A DNA stretch of 64,000 nucleotides from Paenibacillus_AR mesotrionivorans (GTDB lineage: Bacteria > Bacillota > Bacilli > Paenibacillales > NBRC-103111), in contig NZ_JBJURJ010000016.1 in NCBI RefSeq assembly GCF_046098205.1, positions 62,001-126,000 on the forward strand, given 5' to 3'. Position numbers and translations under genes: made by a program. Below, one piece after another: positions 9,331 to 17,782 of this stretch. Every line of letters begins with the position of its first letter. Position 1 is the stretch's first letter. The notes under the pieces are model-generated. The model searched no databases. It was not told where the DNA came from and was given only the letters and a program-made list of their open reading frames with translations.

Positions 9331-10236
9331 ATGAGGAAAACTGCAGTTTTGGCAGATGCCGTGCTGCTTTCCGTCACCTTTGTGTGGGGAATCATGTTTG
9401 TGTTTTTGAAGGAAGCGGTTGCCGTTATGCCGGTTATGACCCATTTGGCGGTCCGGTTTCTGTTAGCGGCAAGCATTCTGTGGATTGGCTATGCCTGTAT
9501 GAAAAACAAGGAGCCGATGACATGGGCGGTTTGGCGCCGCGGAGCTGTGATGGGTGCACTGTTGTTTTTGGCGTTTATGTTCCAATCGGTAGGCACCCAG
9601 TTCACTTCAGCGTCCAATACCGGGTTCATCACCGGATTATGTGTGGTGCTGGTGCCAGTTTTGGGTGCGGTTTTTTACCGGATGAAGCTTTCTGTGGCGG
9701 TGGGAACAGGGGTTTGCATTGCCCTGGCTGGGTTGGCGGTTATGTCGCTTCGGATTCACGAACCTATGCAAATCGGGGACCTCATTGTACTGTTCGGCTC
9801 CTTCGCCTTTGCGCTTCACATTCTGATCACCGCCAAATATTCCGTGCTGCATCAGCCTTTTTTGCTGGCAAGCATCCAAATCACTGTGGCGGCGCTATTG
9901 GATTTTGTGGCTGCGGCTTGCTTTGAGAATATCGGAGAAGCATTGTCCCCTGCGGTTTGGACGGATATCCGGGTGCTGCGGGCGCTTCTGATTGGTGCTG
10001 TATTTGCAACGGCCTTTGCTTTTTGGGCGCAAACCCACTTTCAGCGTTTCACTTCAGCTACACATACGGCCATTATTTTTGCATCGGAGCCTGTTTTTGC
10101 CGCGGCTGCAGCAGTTGCCATCGGGGGAGAAAGCCTGAGCCGGCAAACACTCGTGGGCGGGGCTTTGATTTTAGGCGGGATATTGCTAGCCGAGCTGAAG
10201 GGGACAGCAGGGGACAGGAAAGAAGAGCCTTTATAA
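9331..10236 (+). CDS. DMT (EamA) family transporter
   Basis: 301 residues with about ten hydrophobic segments and the duplicated EamA layout (first half with SVTFVWGIMFVFLKEAV; second half with TSATHTAIIFASEPVFAAAAA). Members export or take up amino acids, nucleosides or other small metabolites across the cytoplasmic membrane; the substrate cannot be told here. The ATG start follows GGGGGA. No operon partner is evident. Confidence 0.85.
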   Translation: MRKTAVLADAVLLSVTFVWGIMFVFLKEAVAVMPVMTHLAVRFLLAASILWIGYACMKNKEPMTWAVWRRGAVMGALLFLAFMFQSVGTQFTSASNTGFITGLCVVLVPVLGAVFYRMKLSVAVGTGVCIALAGLAVMSLRIHEPMQIGDLIVLFGSFAFALHILITAKYSVLHQPFLLASIQITVAALLDFVAAACFENIGEALSPAVWTDIRVLRALLIGAVFATAFAFWAQTHFQRFTSATHTAIIFASEPVFAAAAAVAIGGESLSRQTLVGGALILGGILLAELKGTAGDRKEEPL

Positions 10237-10318
10237 GAACATCAGAGAGTCTTCGTGTAAGAACAGGAAGCGTGGCGCATATTAGGGAGGATTCCATTTT
10301 TGTCAAAGGAGAATTCCC

Positions 10319-10963
10319 ATGCCCAATAAAAACAAACTTCTTGTTTTGCTGCTGGCCATTGTGCTGGTTCTTCCCGCAACCCTGCTGGCGCCGCGGCCTG
10401 CCGAAGCTGCTCCGGCGGATACGGATGTGTACACGGTCCAGCCCGGCGACAGCTTATGGAAAATATCGGTCAAGTACCAGGTGGGGCTGTCCGAAATTAT
10501 CTCGGCCAACCCGCAATTCGCTAACCCCAACTTGATTTACCCGGGCGACAAGGTAACTGTGCCGCTTTTCAGTGCCACCAAATCGGTGGAGGAAGAGGTG
10601 GTCCGCCTGGTGAATGTGGAGCGGGCCAAGAACGGTCTGAAGCCCTTAACCGCCAATTGGCAGCTGGCCCGGGTGGCGCGCTACAAGTCCGTGGATATGC
10701 GTGATAAAGGGTATTTTTCCCATACGTCACCTACCTACGGCAGCCCCTTCGATATGATGAAAAGCTTCAACATCAGCTACTCCGCAGCCGGGGAAAATAT
10801 TGCGGCTGGCCAAACAACGGCCCAAGCGGTGATGGACAGCTGGATGAACAGCCCCGGACACAGGCAGAATATTCTGAGCCCGAATTTCTCCGAAATCGGG
10901 GTCGGCTACTGCACCGGCGGCAGCTACCGGTACTATTGGACCCAGATGTTTATCAATCCTTAA
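10319..10963 (+). CDS. Secreted LysM-CAP domain protein (YkwD/SafA-like)
   Basis: 214 residues. A signal peptide (1-28, ending near PRPAEAA) is followed by a LysM module (VYTVQPGDSLWKISVKYQVG to VTVP, about 37-82), which binds peptidoglycan. A CAP/SCP domain follows (about 90-214) with HTSPTYGSPFDM, GENIAAG, MDSWMNSPGHRQNIL and a terminal YWTQMF. Bacterial CAP proteins of this kind are wall-associated and sporulation- or stationary-phase-linked in many Bacillales; their biochemical role is unsettled. Confidence 0.87.
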   Translation: MPNKNKLLVLLLAIVLVLPATLLAPRPAEAAPADTDVYTVQPGDSLWKISVKYQVGLSEIISANPQFANPNLIYPGDKVTVPLFSATKSVEEEVVRLVNVERAKNGLKPLTANWQLARVARYKSVDMRDKGYFSHTSPTYGSPFDMMKSFNISYSAAGENIAAGQTTAQAVMDSWMNSPGHRQNILSPNFSEIGVGYCTGGSYRYYWTQMFINP

Positions 10964-11007
10964 TGAACATAAATATTTAGAACATTAAATATAAATGACG
11001 AAAAATA

Positions 11008-11056
11008 AAGAAGCTTGCCGAAGAGTGGAATCTGCTGTCCGGCAAAGCTTCTTTTT
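11008..11056. terminator. Bidirectional terminator between CAP protein and xerS
   Basis: AAGAAGCTTGCCG pairs with CGGCAAAGCTTCTT across about 20 bases, with T-runs on both strands. It lies between two convergent genes and can serve both. Confidence 0.75.
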
Positions 11057-11077
11057 GTCTTTTTGTCGTGCTGGTTG

Positions 11078-12175
11078 TTACGTTCCTGTTGGATCAGCAT
11101 TGGGGCGGTCAATAGCTTCCGCCATGGTTTTATCCGTAAGGTGGGCATAAATCTGTGTGGTGTCGGGAGATGCATGCCCCAACTGCTCCTGGGTTTTGTA
11201 CAGATCGTTGCGGACATAATAATCTGTTGCAAAGGAATGCCGCAGCTTGTGGACGGACAAGTAGGGCTTGCCGAAGCGTTTGGCGTATTTGATGACCATC
11301 TCCTGGATGGCCCGTTTGGTCATCCGTTCGCCTTCCTTTTTGCCGTTGGCAATGGCCAGGAACAGGGCTTTTTCCTTCCGCGGCGCCTTGTACCGGGCAG
11401 GCCGCAGCTCCAGATAAGTCTCCAGATGCTGAACCGCCAGCTGGCGGAAATAGACTGGGGTTTTGAAGGTTTCGTCATTTTTACCCTTACGGTAGACATA
11501 AGCCAGCTTCTTCTTCAGATCCAGGTCGTCGGCATTCAGGTTTACCACCTCGGATACCCGCAGACCGGAATGGAGAATCAGGCTGATGATGCACACATCC
11601 CGTTCCTTGTTCAATTGGTGGAAATAAGAGGCCTGTTTGTTGGCGGCAACAGCCTCCCCGTAACCATGAGCCACATATTCAATAAACTCGGCAATTTCAT
11701 ACTCCTGCAGCAGCTTGCCCTCCAGCTTGGCCGCAGTATCCTTGGGCTTATGAGTCCGTTTGATCTCCACCTTGGCCATAATGTTGCGCTTCAGCAGGGG
11801 ATAAAACTCCTCGTCCTCGGCAATCTGGCTGAGGTAGTGGAACAAGGACCGGAGGGAGGAGAGCTTCCGGACAATGGTGGTTTTGCTGTTGGTATGCCCG
11901 CCCACACCGGTGGCCAGGGACATGCGGAAGTTGTCGATGGCATCCATTCGCAGCTTCTCCAGATCAGACAAGGGAACCTCCCGGATATCGGAGGCTTCTG
12001 TCAAACCTTCGGCCATCAGCCAGTTCAGGAAAATCTCATAATCCCGCACATACTCCAACAGCGAAGAGGGGGAGAGGTCGGGAAGCTTATAGTTGATGAA
12101 TTTTTCGATGTACCAGGGCATGGCGGGAAGCCGGCTGTCCAGCTCCTTGCGGTCCTTGGCTTTAATGATATTCAT
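11078..12175 (-). CDS. xerS: Tyrosine recombinase XerS-like
   Basis: 365 residues. An N-terminal SAM-like DNA-binding domain (about 15-150) precedes the catalytic domain, which has Arg in HSGLRVSEV, Lys in KGKNDE, the HKLRHSFATD box, GHASPDTTQIY with the nucleophilic Tyr, and AHLTDKTM. Length and the N-terminal sequence fit XerS rather than the ~300-residue XerC/XerD. XerS in streptococci resolves chromosome dimers alone at a dif site next to its own gene. Here a dif-like sequence lies about 90 bases upstream of the start (12266-12293). The ATG follows GGGGGTG. Confidence 0.87.
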   Translation of the reverse strand: MNIIKAKDRKELDSRLPAMPWYIEKFINYKLPDLSPSSLLEYVRDYEIFLNWLMAEGLTEASDIREVPLSDLEKLRMDAIDNFRMSLATGVGGHTNSKTTIVRKLSSLRSLFHYLSQIAEDEEFYPLLKRNIMAKVEIKRTHKPKDTAAKLEGKLLQEYEIAEFIEYVAHGYGEAVAANKQASYFHQLNKERDVCIISLILHSGLRVSEVVNLNADDLDLKKKLAYVYRKGKNDETFKTPVYFRQLAVQHLETYLELRPARYKAPRKEKALFLAIANGKKEGERMTKRAIQEMVIKYAKRFGKPYLSVHKLRHSFATDYYVRNDLYKTQEQLGHASPDTTQIYAHLTDKTMAEAIDRPNADPTGT

Positions 12176-12265
12176 AATTGCACCCCCGTGTGGGTTAAAC
12201 GGATAACCTGCTTGAGTTCAAGTATAACAAGGGAAGGGAAAAGTTTCTATCCTTGTCCGAGAGGA

Positions 12266-12293
12266 TGTATACATAAATAATATTATGTAAACT
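12266..12293. other. dif-like Xer recombination site
   Basis: A 28-base sequence with 11-6-11 layout. The left arm is TGTATACATAA, the spacer ATAATA, the right arm TTATGTAAACT. The arms are inverted copies at 9 of 11 positions. The right arm equals that of the B. subtilis dif site as I remember it, and the identity runs 14 bases (ATATTATGTAAACT). It lies in the xerS-serpin intergenic region. Whether it is the chromosomal dif or a XerS-specific site is not decided by sequence alone. Confidence 0.65.
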
Positions 12294-12380
12294 TAATGAC
12301 GTTAAATTTAATTCTCGCTTCAATTGGCAACAAATGTGGATACTGTATCGTCAAGTAAGAAACGAATAAATTGGACGGTG

Positions 12381-13650
12381 ATGATCAAAATGACAACTTC
12401 TATTTGGCGAAGCTCCACCAAATGCCTTCTGCTGGCTCCTCTGCTTGCAACCGCTGTTTCCTGCGGTTCCGCTCCTTCATCCAAACCGGCTCCTCTTGTT
12501 GCCCCTGCTTTTGGGGATGTGGAGGCCAAACGAAGCATTCAGGAGGATAACCGTGTGTCCCAATGGACGCTCTGGAGCAATTTTCGATGCATACGGCCTC
12601 CCGTATTTTGAGTGAGGGGCAGGGCAATACTCTCTATTCACCATACAGCTTGTACGTTGCGTTAGCCCTTGCCGCCTCCGGAGCGGAGGGCGCGACCCAA
12701 AAGGAGATGCTCTCCTTGCTTGGAGGCAACAGTCCTGGGAACATTAGCAGGCTGGCTGCGGACACGGGCAAGCTCATCCGCCTGCTCCATACGGACAATG
12801 AAATCGGCAGGCTCAAAACAGCCAACTCCATGTGGATCCAGCAAGGGCACAGCTTTAAGAAGGAGTACGAGAAGCTGGCGTCCGCGAGCTTTTATGCCTC
12901 TCTGCATACAGCGGATTTTGCCCAAAAGGAGACAGCTGAAAAAATGGGAGAGTGGGTGCGCGAGCATACAGGGGGGCAAATTACGCCTACGATCCAGCCT
13001 GACCCCCAGCAGGTTATGGCACTTTTGAATACGTTGGATTTTAAGGATGAATGGTTGGATGCCTTTAACGAAAGCCAAACCGTCCAGGGAATGTTTTATC
13101 CGGAGGAAGGGGGGCAGCTGACCGCGGCTTTTATGAGCAGGAATTATTATACGGCGGATTACATCAAGGAAGACCGGTTTGCCTCCGCAACCCTCCGCTT
13201 GAAAAACGGAGGCGCCATGACCTTCGTATTGCCGGATAAGGGGGTTTCCGTCAAGGAGTTGGTGACCACACCCGAGAAAACCAGGGCACTGCTTCCGGCA
13301 TCGGGAAAAACCACATATAAGCTGGATCTGAAGGTGCCCAAATTCGATTACAGCTCTAAGCTGGAGCTGGTGCAGGCCCTAAAGGCTATGGGTATGAACG
13401 CCCCGTTTACAGACCAGGCGAATTTCAGCGTGATGAGCGATACTTCGGTTTTTATCAGCCAAATTACCCAGAATACCCACATAGCCGTTGACGAAAAAGG
13501 GGTGGAAGCAGCCGCTTTTACAGAAATATTGATGGCGGGCAGTGGGTTGCCCAAAGGTGAAGCTGCTGAGTTTTGGACCGGCCGTTCCTGTACAGCATCA
13601 CCGCTGCTAACGGCACTGTCCTGTTTACCGGCATCTGTCAATCGCCGTGA
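12381..13650 (+). pseudogene. Serpin lipoprotein gene with two frameshifts
   Basis: The first frame (from ATG 12381, or 12390) encodes a lipoprotein signal (LLLAPLLATAVSCGS) and a linker. Near 12555-12570 the coding frame changes to the one read from ATG 12563, which has the serpin body (FSMHTASRILSEGQGNTLYSPYSLY and onwards) and the reactive-loop hinge VDEKGVEAAAFTE. At about 13569-13580 the frame changes again: the conserved serpin C-terminus DRPFLYSITAANGTVLFTG, ending CQSP, is encoded in another frame and stops at 13650, whereas the unshifted frame runs on to 13702 with unrelated sequence. Intact serpins trap serine or cysteine proteases. Two independent shifts suggest a dead gene, though assembly error is possible. 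Confidence 0.8.
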
Positions 13651-13670
13651 GGCACCGGCCAGACATAACA

Positions 13671-13700
13671 AAGAACCGGATTCCTGGGAGTCCGGTTCTT
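13671..13700. terminator. Hairpin between serpin and pseudouridine synthase
   Basis: AAGAACCGGA pairs with TCCGGTTCTT around a 10-base loop. The T-run is weak on the plus strand and slightly better on the minus strand (TTCTTTGTT), so it probably serves the convergent gene at 13718 as well. Confidence 0.6.
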
Positions 13701-13717
13701 GAATTTGAAAGTTGGTT

Positions 13718-14986
13718 TTAGCTTTTCCGGTTCCGCAGTCCTGACACTGCTTGAGCCATGTCCTCCGGCATCGGGGCCGTCACATGGATTTTGTTCCCTG
13801 TCCACGGGTGGTAACAAATCAGCTTCTCCCCATGCAGTGCCTGACGGTCAATATGGGTGCGTTTGCCGCCGTACATGCCGTCTCCTGCGATGGGATGGCC
13901 GATATGGGATAGATGGACTCTAATCTGGTGCGTCCGTCCTGTGCCTAGCCGCAGGCGGACCAAGGTATGGCCCTTGAGCCGTTCCACCACGTCGTAATGA
14001 GTGACGGCAGGCTCTCCCGTTTCGCTGACCCGGCGGCGGGTGGAGTGGAGCCGGTCCTGGCCGATAGGAGCGTCAATGGTGCCCTTTTGCTGGATTATAC
14101 GCCCTTCCGCCACGGCGACATAGAGACGTTCGATCTTCTTATCCTTGAGGGATTTCTCCAGAATGACGCTGGCCAGCTCATTCTTGGCAAAAATCACCGG
14201 GCCGGTGGTATCCTTGTCCAGCCGGTGCACAGGACGGACCTTGCAGGTTTTGCCGGTCATTTCATAATAAGCGGCCACTGCATTAGCCAGGGTGCCTTTT
14301 TGGCCGTGGGCGCTTGGATGGACCTCCATACCCATAGGCTTGTTCACGATAAGCAGGAAATCATCCTCAAACAGGATGTTCAGATCATGCCAATCCGGCT
14401 CCATTCCCAGGCGTTCCTTAGGGAACAGGCGCAGCTTCAGCAGATTGCCGCTTTTCTGGATGGCGTTATCCTGAAGGAACTTGCTTGCCATCTTGGGAGG
14501 CAAGGGAAGAAAACGCAGCATCGCCGATGCCGGGGCAGTGCCGTATTGATCCGGCAGTCGGATCTCATACCACTCGCCCTTGCGGCGGCCGGAGAGGGAC
14601 AAGGCTCCGGTATTCTCGCCTGCTTCCGGGCGTCGGGGAGAGCCTTGTCCGGCAGATGCAGGTGATGGGCCGCGCCGCCGGTCATAGCCGGCTCCTGCTG
14701 CGGAAGGGCCGCGGCGGCCATCACGCCTGCCAACTCTTGGGTCGCGCTGCCCTTCGGACTCAGGGGCGGACCGTCCTTGAGCGGCTCCAGCCGGTGCTTG
14801 ACTGCCGCCGCGGTAATCGGTGCTCCCGTAGGCGCTGCCCGGGGCTGCTTGCCGTTGTCTCTTGCCCCGCCCTTCTTGCTGGTGCCGTTCGGCTCCGCGG
14901 CGGGCCGGGCGGTTCTTATCGGATTGTTGTTTATGGGAAGAGGAGCCGGACCTGCGGCCGTTCTCCGAATTCCGTTTGTTTGCCAT
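13718..14986 (-). CDS. RluA-family pseudouridine synthase with Arg/Gly-rich N-terminal tail
   Basis: 422 residues. Residues ~1-135 are low complexity, rich in Arg, Gly, Ser, Gln and Ala, with RRDGRRGPS and RRRGPSPAS elements, and are probably disordered. The rest is a standard RluA enzyme: an S4-like part, NKPMGMEVHPS, the catalytic Asp motif HRLDKDTTG, RLGTGRTHQIRVH and HPIAGDGMYGG. It turns uridine into pseudouridine in rRNA or tRNA. Ordinary family members are about 300 residues, so the tail is an addition that could aid RNA binding (inference). The ATG follows AGGTGG. Confidence 0.87.
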   Translation of the reverse strand: MANKRNSENGRRSGSSSHKQQSDKNRPARRGAERHQQEGRGKRQRQAAPGSAYGSTDYRGGSQAPAGAAQGRSAPESEGQRDPRVGRRDGRRGPSAAGAGYDRRRGPSPASAGQGSPRRPEAGENTGALSLSGRRKGEWYEIRLPDQYGTAPASAMLRFLPLPPKMASKFLQDNAIQKSGNLLKLRLFPKERLGMEPDWHDLNILFEDDFLLIVNKPMGMEVHPSAHGQKGTLANAVAAYYEMTGKTCKVRPVHRLDKDTTGPVIFAKNELASVILEKSLKDKKIERLYVAVAEGRIIQQKGTIDAPIGQDRLHSTRRRVSETGEPAVTHYDVVERLKGHTLVRLRLGTGRTHQIRVHLSHIGHPIAGDGMYGGKRTHIDRQALHGEKLICYHPWTGNKIHVTAPMPEDMAQAVSGLRNRKS

Positions 14987-15147
14987 GTGAAACCACCTGT
15001 TCTAGTGTGATAAGCTATTAAAAGCTACCTGTATCATGACATAATCCGCGTCTGCATACAAGGTTTGGCTTCGGTTCCCATACACATGGTCGGCCTCTAT
15101 CTGGGTATTGCAGGTAGAGCATGTGCGTTTGCAGAGGAGTCTGGTCG

Positions 15148-15183
15148 GTTTATGGAGGTGCCCAGCAGTTTATGGAGGTGCCC
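15148..15183 (+). repeat. Two 16-base direct repeats
   Basis: GTTTATGGAGGTGCCC occurs at 15148-15163 and again at 15168-15183, a period of 20 bases, immediately before the nested palindrome. Its function is unknown. Confidence 0.7.
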
Positions 15184-15187
15184 GCTG

Positions 15188-15369
15188 TAACGGAACTATG
15201 CGGCTCTTAAACGCCTAATTTCCCTTTGTTGGCGCTCTAACGGAACTGAGGCGCTGTTACAGGCACAATTTCGTCAATTGGAGCGTTCTGCAGCCTTTAA
15301 GAGTCACTGAGTTCCGTTAAAATTAAAAACCGCCCATTTTACCCGTCTAAAGGTCGCTGGGTTCCGTTA
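15188..15369. repeat. Nested palindromic intergenic repeat, copy 1
   Basis: Four copies of TAACGGAACT or its inverse: forward at 15188 and 15238, inverted at 15310 and 15360 (the last with one change). Spacings are 50, 72 and 50 bases. Each copy is followed inward by a related CTCTTAAA-like segment, so the whole 182 bases is an imperfect inverted repeat with an inner and an outer stem. A second element with the same architecture is at 38943-39125. No open frame with a ribosome site lies in it. It fills most of the 520-base gap between the pseudouridine synthase and catB genes; the rest of that gap shows nothing I can name. Confidence 0.8.
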
Positions 15370-15509
15370 CACTTCCCGGTATCGATCGACCTACCCCGGA
15401 AAAAACAGCTAAAACGATTTTTACCGCGGGGAAAGGATAGCTCCGGAGGCCAAAAGAGGGTAAGCTGAAAACGGAATACTACTAACCATCCAAAACGGGG
15501 GTTCATAAA

Positions 15510-16136
15510 ATGGCCAATGTGTTCGAGCACTGGACCAAAAGCTATGTGCTGAAGGATCATATCACCAACAAAAATATCATTGCAGGGGATTACTCCTATT
15601 ACTCCGGGTTTTACCACCAGCAGCATTTTGAGGATTATTGCGTCCGTTATCTGTCGCCTGACCGGGATGATGTGGACCGGCTTGTCATCGGCAGATATTG
15701 CTCCATCGGGTCCGGCGCTGTATTTATCATGTGCGGCAATCAGGGGCACCGGATGGATTGGGTCACCACCTATCCGTTCTACTACACGCCGGATCTGTAT
15801 GAGGGGGCGGAAAACGGCTATTTGGCCAAAGGTGATACGGTCATTGGCAATGATGTGTGGATCGGCACCGAGGCCATGATTATGCCCGGAATCACCATTG
15901 GGGACGGGGCGGTCATCGCCTCGCGTGCTGTGGTCACCAAGGATGTTCCGCCGTTTGCCGTAGTGGGCGGCAATCCGGCCAAGGTGATCCGGCAGCGCTT
16001 CAGTGACGAAGAGATCCGGCTTCTCCAGGAAACCAAGTGGTGGGAGAGAGACATCGAAACGGTAAAGCCGCTGATTCCATTGCTTACGTCCAACAAGATC
16101 GAAGAGTTAGCCAATAGACTACGCAGCCTTACGTAA
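15510..16136 (+). CDS. CatB-like xenobiotic O-acetyltransferase (type B chloramphenicol acetyltransferase family)
   Basis: 208 residues, a left-handed beta-helix hexapeptide-repeat protein. Family motifs are GDYSYYSGFYH, VRYLSPDRDDVD, IGRYCSIGSGAVFIMCGNQGHRMDWV, GDTVIGNDVWIGTEAMIMPG and VVGGNPAKVIRQRFSDEEI. Type B enzymes use acetyl-CoA to acetylate chloramphenicol, and relatives act on streptogramins. The His in NQGHRMDW corresponds to the catalytic His. Chromosomal copies in Bacillales often have weak or unknown drug activity, so resistance is not assured. Confidence 0.85.
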   Translation: MANVFEHWTKSYVLKDHITNKNIIAGDYSYYSGFYHQQHFEDYCVRYLSPDRDDVDRLVIGRYCSIGSGAVFIMCGNQGHRMDWVTTYPFYYTPDLYEGAENGYLAKGDTVIGNDVWIGTEAMIMPGITIGDGAVIASRAVVTKDVPPFAVVGGNPAKVIRQRFSDEEIRLLQETKWWERDIETVKPLIPLLTSNKIEELANRLRSLT

Positions 16137-16140
16137 AAAT

Positions 16141-16186
16141 TCTGCCCCCTAGGGTGTGTCTTCAAACTCCGAGGGGAGCAGATTTT
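16141..16186 (+). terminator. Terminator-like hairpin after catB-like gene
   Basis: TCTGCCCCCT pairs with GGGGAGCAGA across about 22 bases and is followed by TTTT. A second short palindrome with arms CGTACC and GGTACG lies at 16225-16238. The stretch resembles remnants of dispersed Bacillales repeats as I recall them, which I could not verify. Confidence 0.5.
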
Positions 16187-16252
16187 GGCGAATGTTCGTT
16201 CCAGGCAAGGCACTTTTGTGAAGGCGTACCGGGGGTACGTCTATCCCTCAGC

Positions 16253-16822
16253 TTACAAATATGTATTTAATTCTTGAATCAATTCTTGTTTATTGGTTTC
16301 AATATAATTAATTAGCTTGTCAAATACATTCTCTTCTTGTTGATACAAATAAAAATTCTCAGATGCTTTTTCAATTTGGTCAATGATTTCAATATCGGTT
16401 ATTCTATGTGTTTGCATAAAATTACTAATCTCATATTGATTCAGGCATTGCAAATCATCATTCAGTAGCCTTGTATTAAGGCTATTGTTTTTAAGTATTT
16501 TTTTGATAGTTTTTAATGCATCAGCATCTTTATAAGCATTAATCCGTTCTAATACTTCTATCGTCTCTTTTATGTATTGGCCACTCGAATTCTCTAAAAA
16601 CCCTAAAACTCCGTTCATATTTAACTCCGTATCGAGTTCTATAAGCAGTATGATGTCCAGTAAAAGTCTCGGTAGTTTGGGAAAGACCGCTTCATCTCTA
16701 AAATCATTGTTTTCATCATTATACAGATTTAAATACACATAATTAATCAACTCGTCTGCTGAGGTATTAGAAAGATCTCCGCTATTAGGTAATAATCTAA
16801 GTATTTGTTCTTTAAAAGTCAT
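16253..16822 (-). CDS. DUF4375/DMP19-like protein
   Basis: 189 residues from the ATG at 16822, which follows GGGAGGG; an upstream extension to 16903 lacks this support. The central segment LLIELDTELNMNGVLGFLENSSGQYIKETIEVLERINAYKDADALK resembles the DUF4375 (DMP19-like) domain, where a Gly-Phe, Asn-Ser-Ser-Gly and amphipathic helices recur. Genes of this kind are common among immunity-like or orphan proteins near toxin loci, but the function is not established. Base composition is markedly AT-richer than neighbours. It forms a pair with the SUKH gene upstream on the same strand. Confidence 0.6.
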   Translation of the reverse strand: MTFKEQILRLLPNSGDLSNTSADELINYVYLNLYNDENNDFRDEAVFPKLPRLLLDIILLIELDTELNMNGVLGFLENSSGQYIKETIEVLERINAYKDADALKTIKKILKNNSLNTRLLNDDLQCLNQYEISNFMQTHRITDIEIIDQIEKASENFYLYQQEENVFDKLINYIETNKQELIQELNTYL

Positions 16823-16909
16823 TCTATTGCCCTCCCAAGAGTTATTTAAGATAGTGAGCGGCTTTGACCCAGGACCGGGTGGTATGCTTTCAAAATTCGG
16901 CATGAAACA

Positions 16910-17593
16910 TTATTTGCTTTTGCGCTTCTCTTTTTTCTTTTTCTCCTCGGCTTCTAATTTCTCCCGGGCTAATTTCATGCTTTCAATAAAACCCTCCCGC
17001 ATGCTTTCTCTTACAATGACGGCACTAACCTTTTTTATTTCCGCTGCCTCTTCCATTCGCAGACTCCTGATAAAATCCATAAAAGAATCCGCTACAACGT
17101 AGAGGTTTTCCCAATAATCATCTATCGAGGTGATACCCTTCAAATCCATTTGCAGCATGATTTTTGCAGCCAGCTCATTTTCATGATCCCAATAGTAGAT
17201 TCTTCCTTCCGCTGCTCCGCTTAATCCCATACAAATCAGATTCCCTGTAAGATCCGCAGCAATGGGTAAAAGGGATGACGGCATTCTTTCGTAATAATCC
17301 TTCATATGTTGTTCCAGGCTATCAGATCCATCGACAGCAACCAAGAATGAACCGAATGAAAGCATATTGTCCTTGTCCGCCCGCGGTACGGATTCTATCG
17401 CCCGATATTGAATATCGTATTCAGGCGAACCATTCTCATACAGCAAAAGGAAGTGCCTGTACAGCTCCGGAATAGACAGTTTATAGTGTTTTTCCAGCTT
17501 TTTAAGCCTTTTTTCATCAATCTTTTCCTCGCTTTGGGTAAATCCCAGTTTTGCCAATCGTTCAATCATTTCCGTTACAAGAAGCTCCGTCAT
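16910..17593 (-). CDS. SMI1/KNR4 (SUKH) family protein
   Basis: 227 residues from the ATG at 17593, which follows TTGGAGG. The SUKH fold is suggested by DEKRLKKLEKHYKLSIPELYRHFLLLYENGSPEY near the start, FGSFLVAVDGSD in the middle, and GNLICMGLSGAAEGRIYYWDHENE. In bacteria SUKH proteins are often immunity proteins against polymorphic toxins. No toxin gene is visible nearby. The C-terminus is a Lys/Glu-rich helix. The DUF4375-like gene follows 87 bases downstream. Confidence 0.75.
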   Translation of the reverse strand: MTELLVTEMIERLAKLGFTQSEEKIDEKRLKKLEKHYKLSIPELYRHFLLLYENGSPEYDIQYRAIESVPRADKDNMLSFGSFLVAVDGSDSLEQHMKDYYERMPSSLLPIAADLTGNLICMGLSGAAEGRIYYWDHENELAAKIMLQMDLKGITSIDDYWENLYVVADSFMDFIRSLRMEEAAEIKKVSAVIVRESMREGFIESMKLAREKLEAEEKKKKEKRKSK

Positions 17594-17719
17594 TATCAAT
17601 GTCCTCCAATTATTAACATATGTCCAGTATACGATTATCTGTGCAGCTTTGATAGATACGTTTCCTTTAAGCCAAAAATCTGATAACGTCCAAATGGAAA
17701 CAACCTGGCGAAACAACGG

Positions 17720-17748
17720 TTGACATTCTGATGGCTTTGCGGTATAAC
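17720..17748 (+). promoter_or_regulatory. Sigma-A promoter of the T-box/ileS unit
   Basis: TTGACA (17720-17725) and TATAAC (17743-17748) are 17 bases apart and lie about 35 bases before the start of the T-box leader. Confidence 0.8.
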
Positions 17749-17782
17749 TGGCAATAATCAATATTTTTAAACTGATATAACT

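Noticed and set aside
11015..12280. 421-codon plus-strand frame opposite xerS
   Set aside because: Shadow of a recombinase gene with all catalytic residues on the other strand.
15121..15369. Possible CRISPR array in the TAACGGAACT repeat region
   Set aside because: Repeats are only ten bases, two are inverted, and spacing is not that of spacers; no cas genes are nearby.
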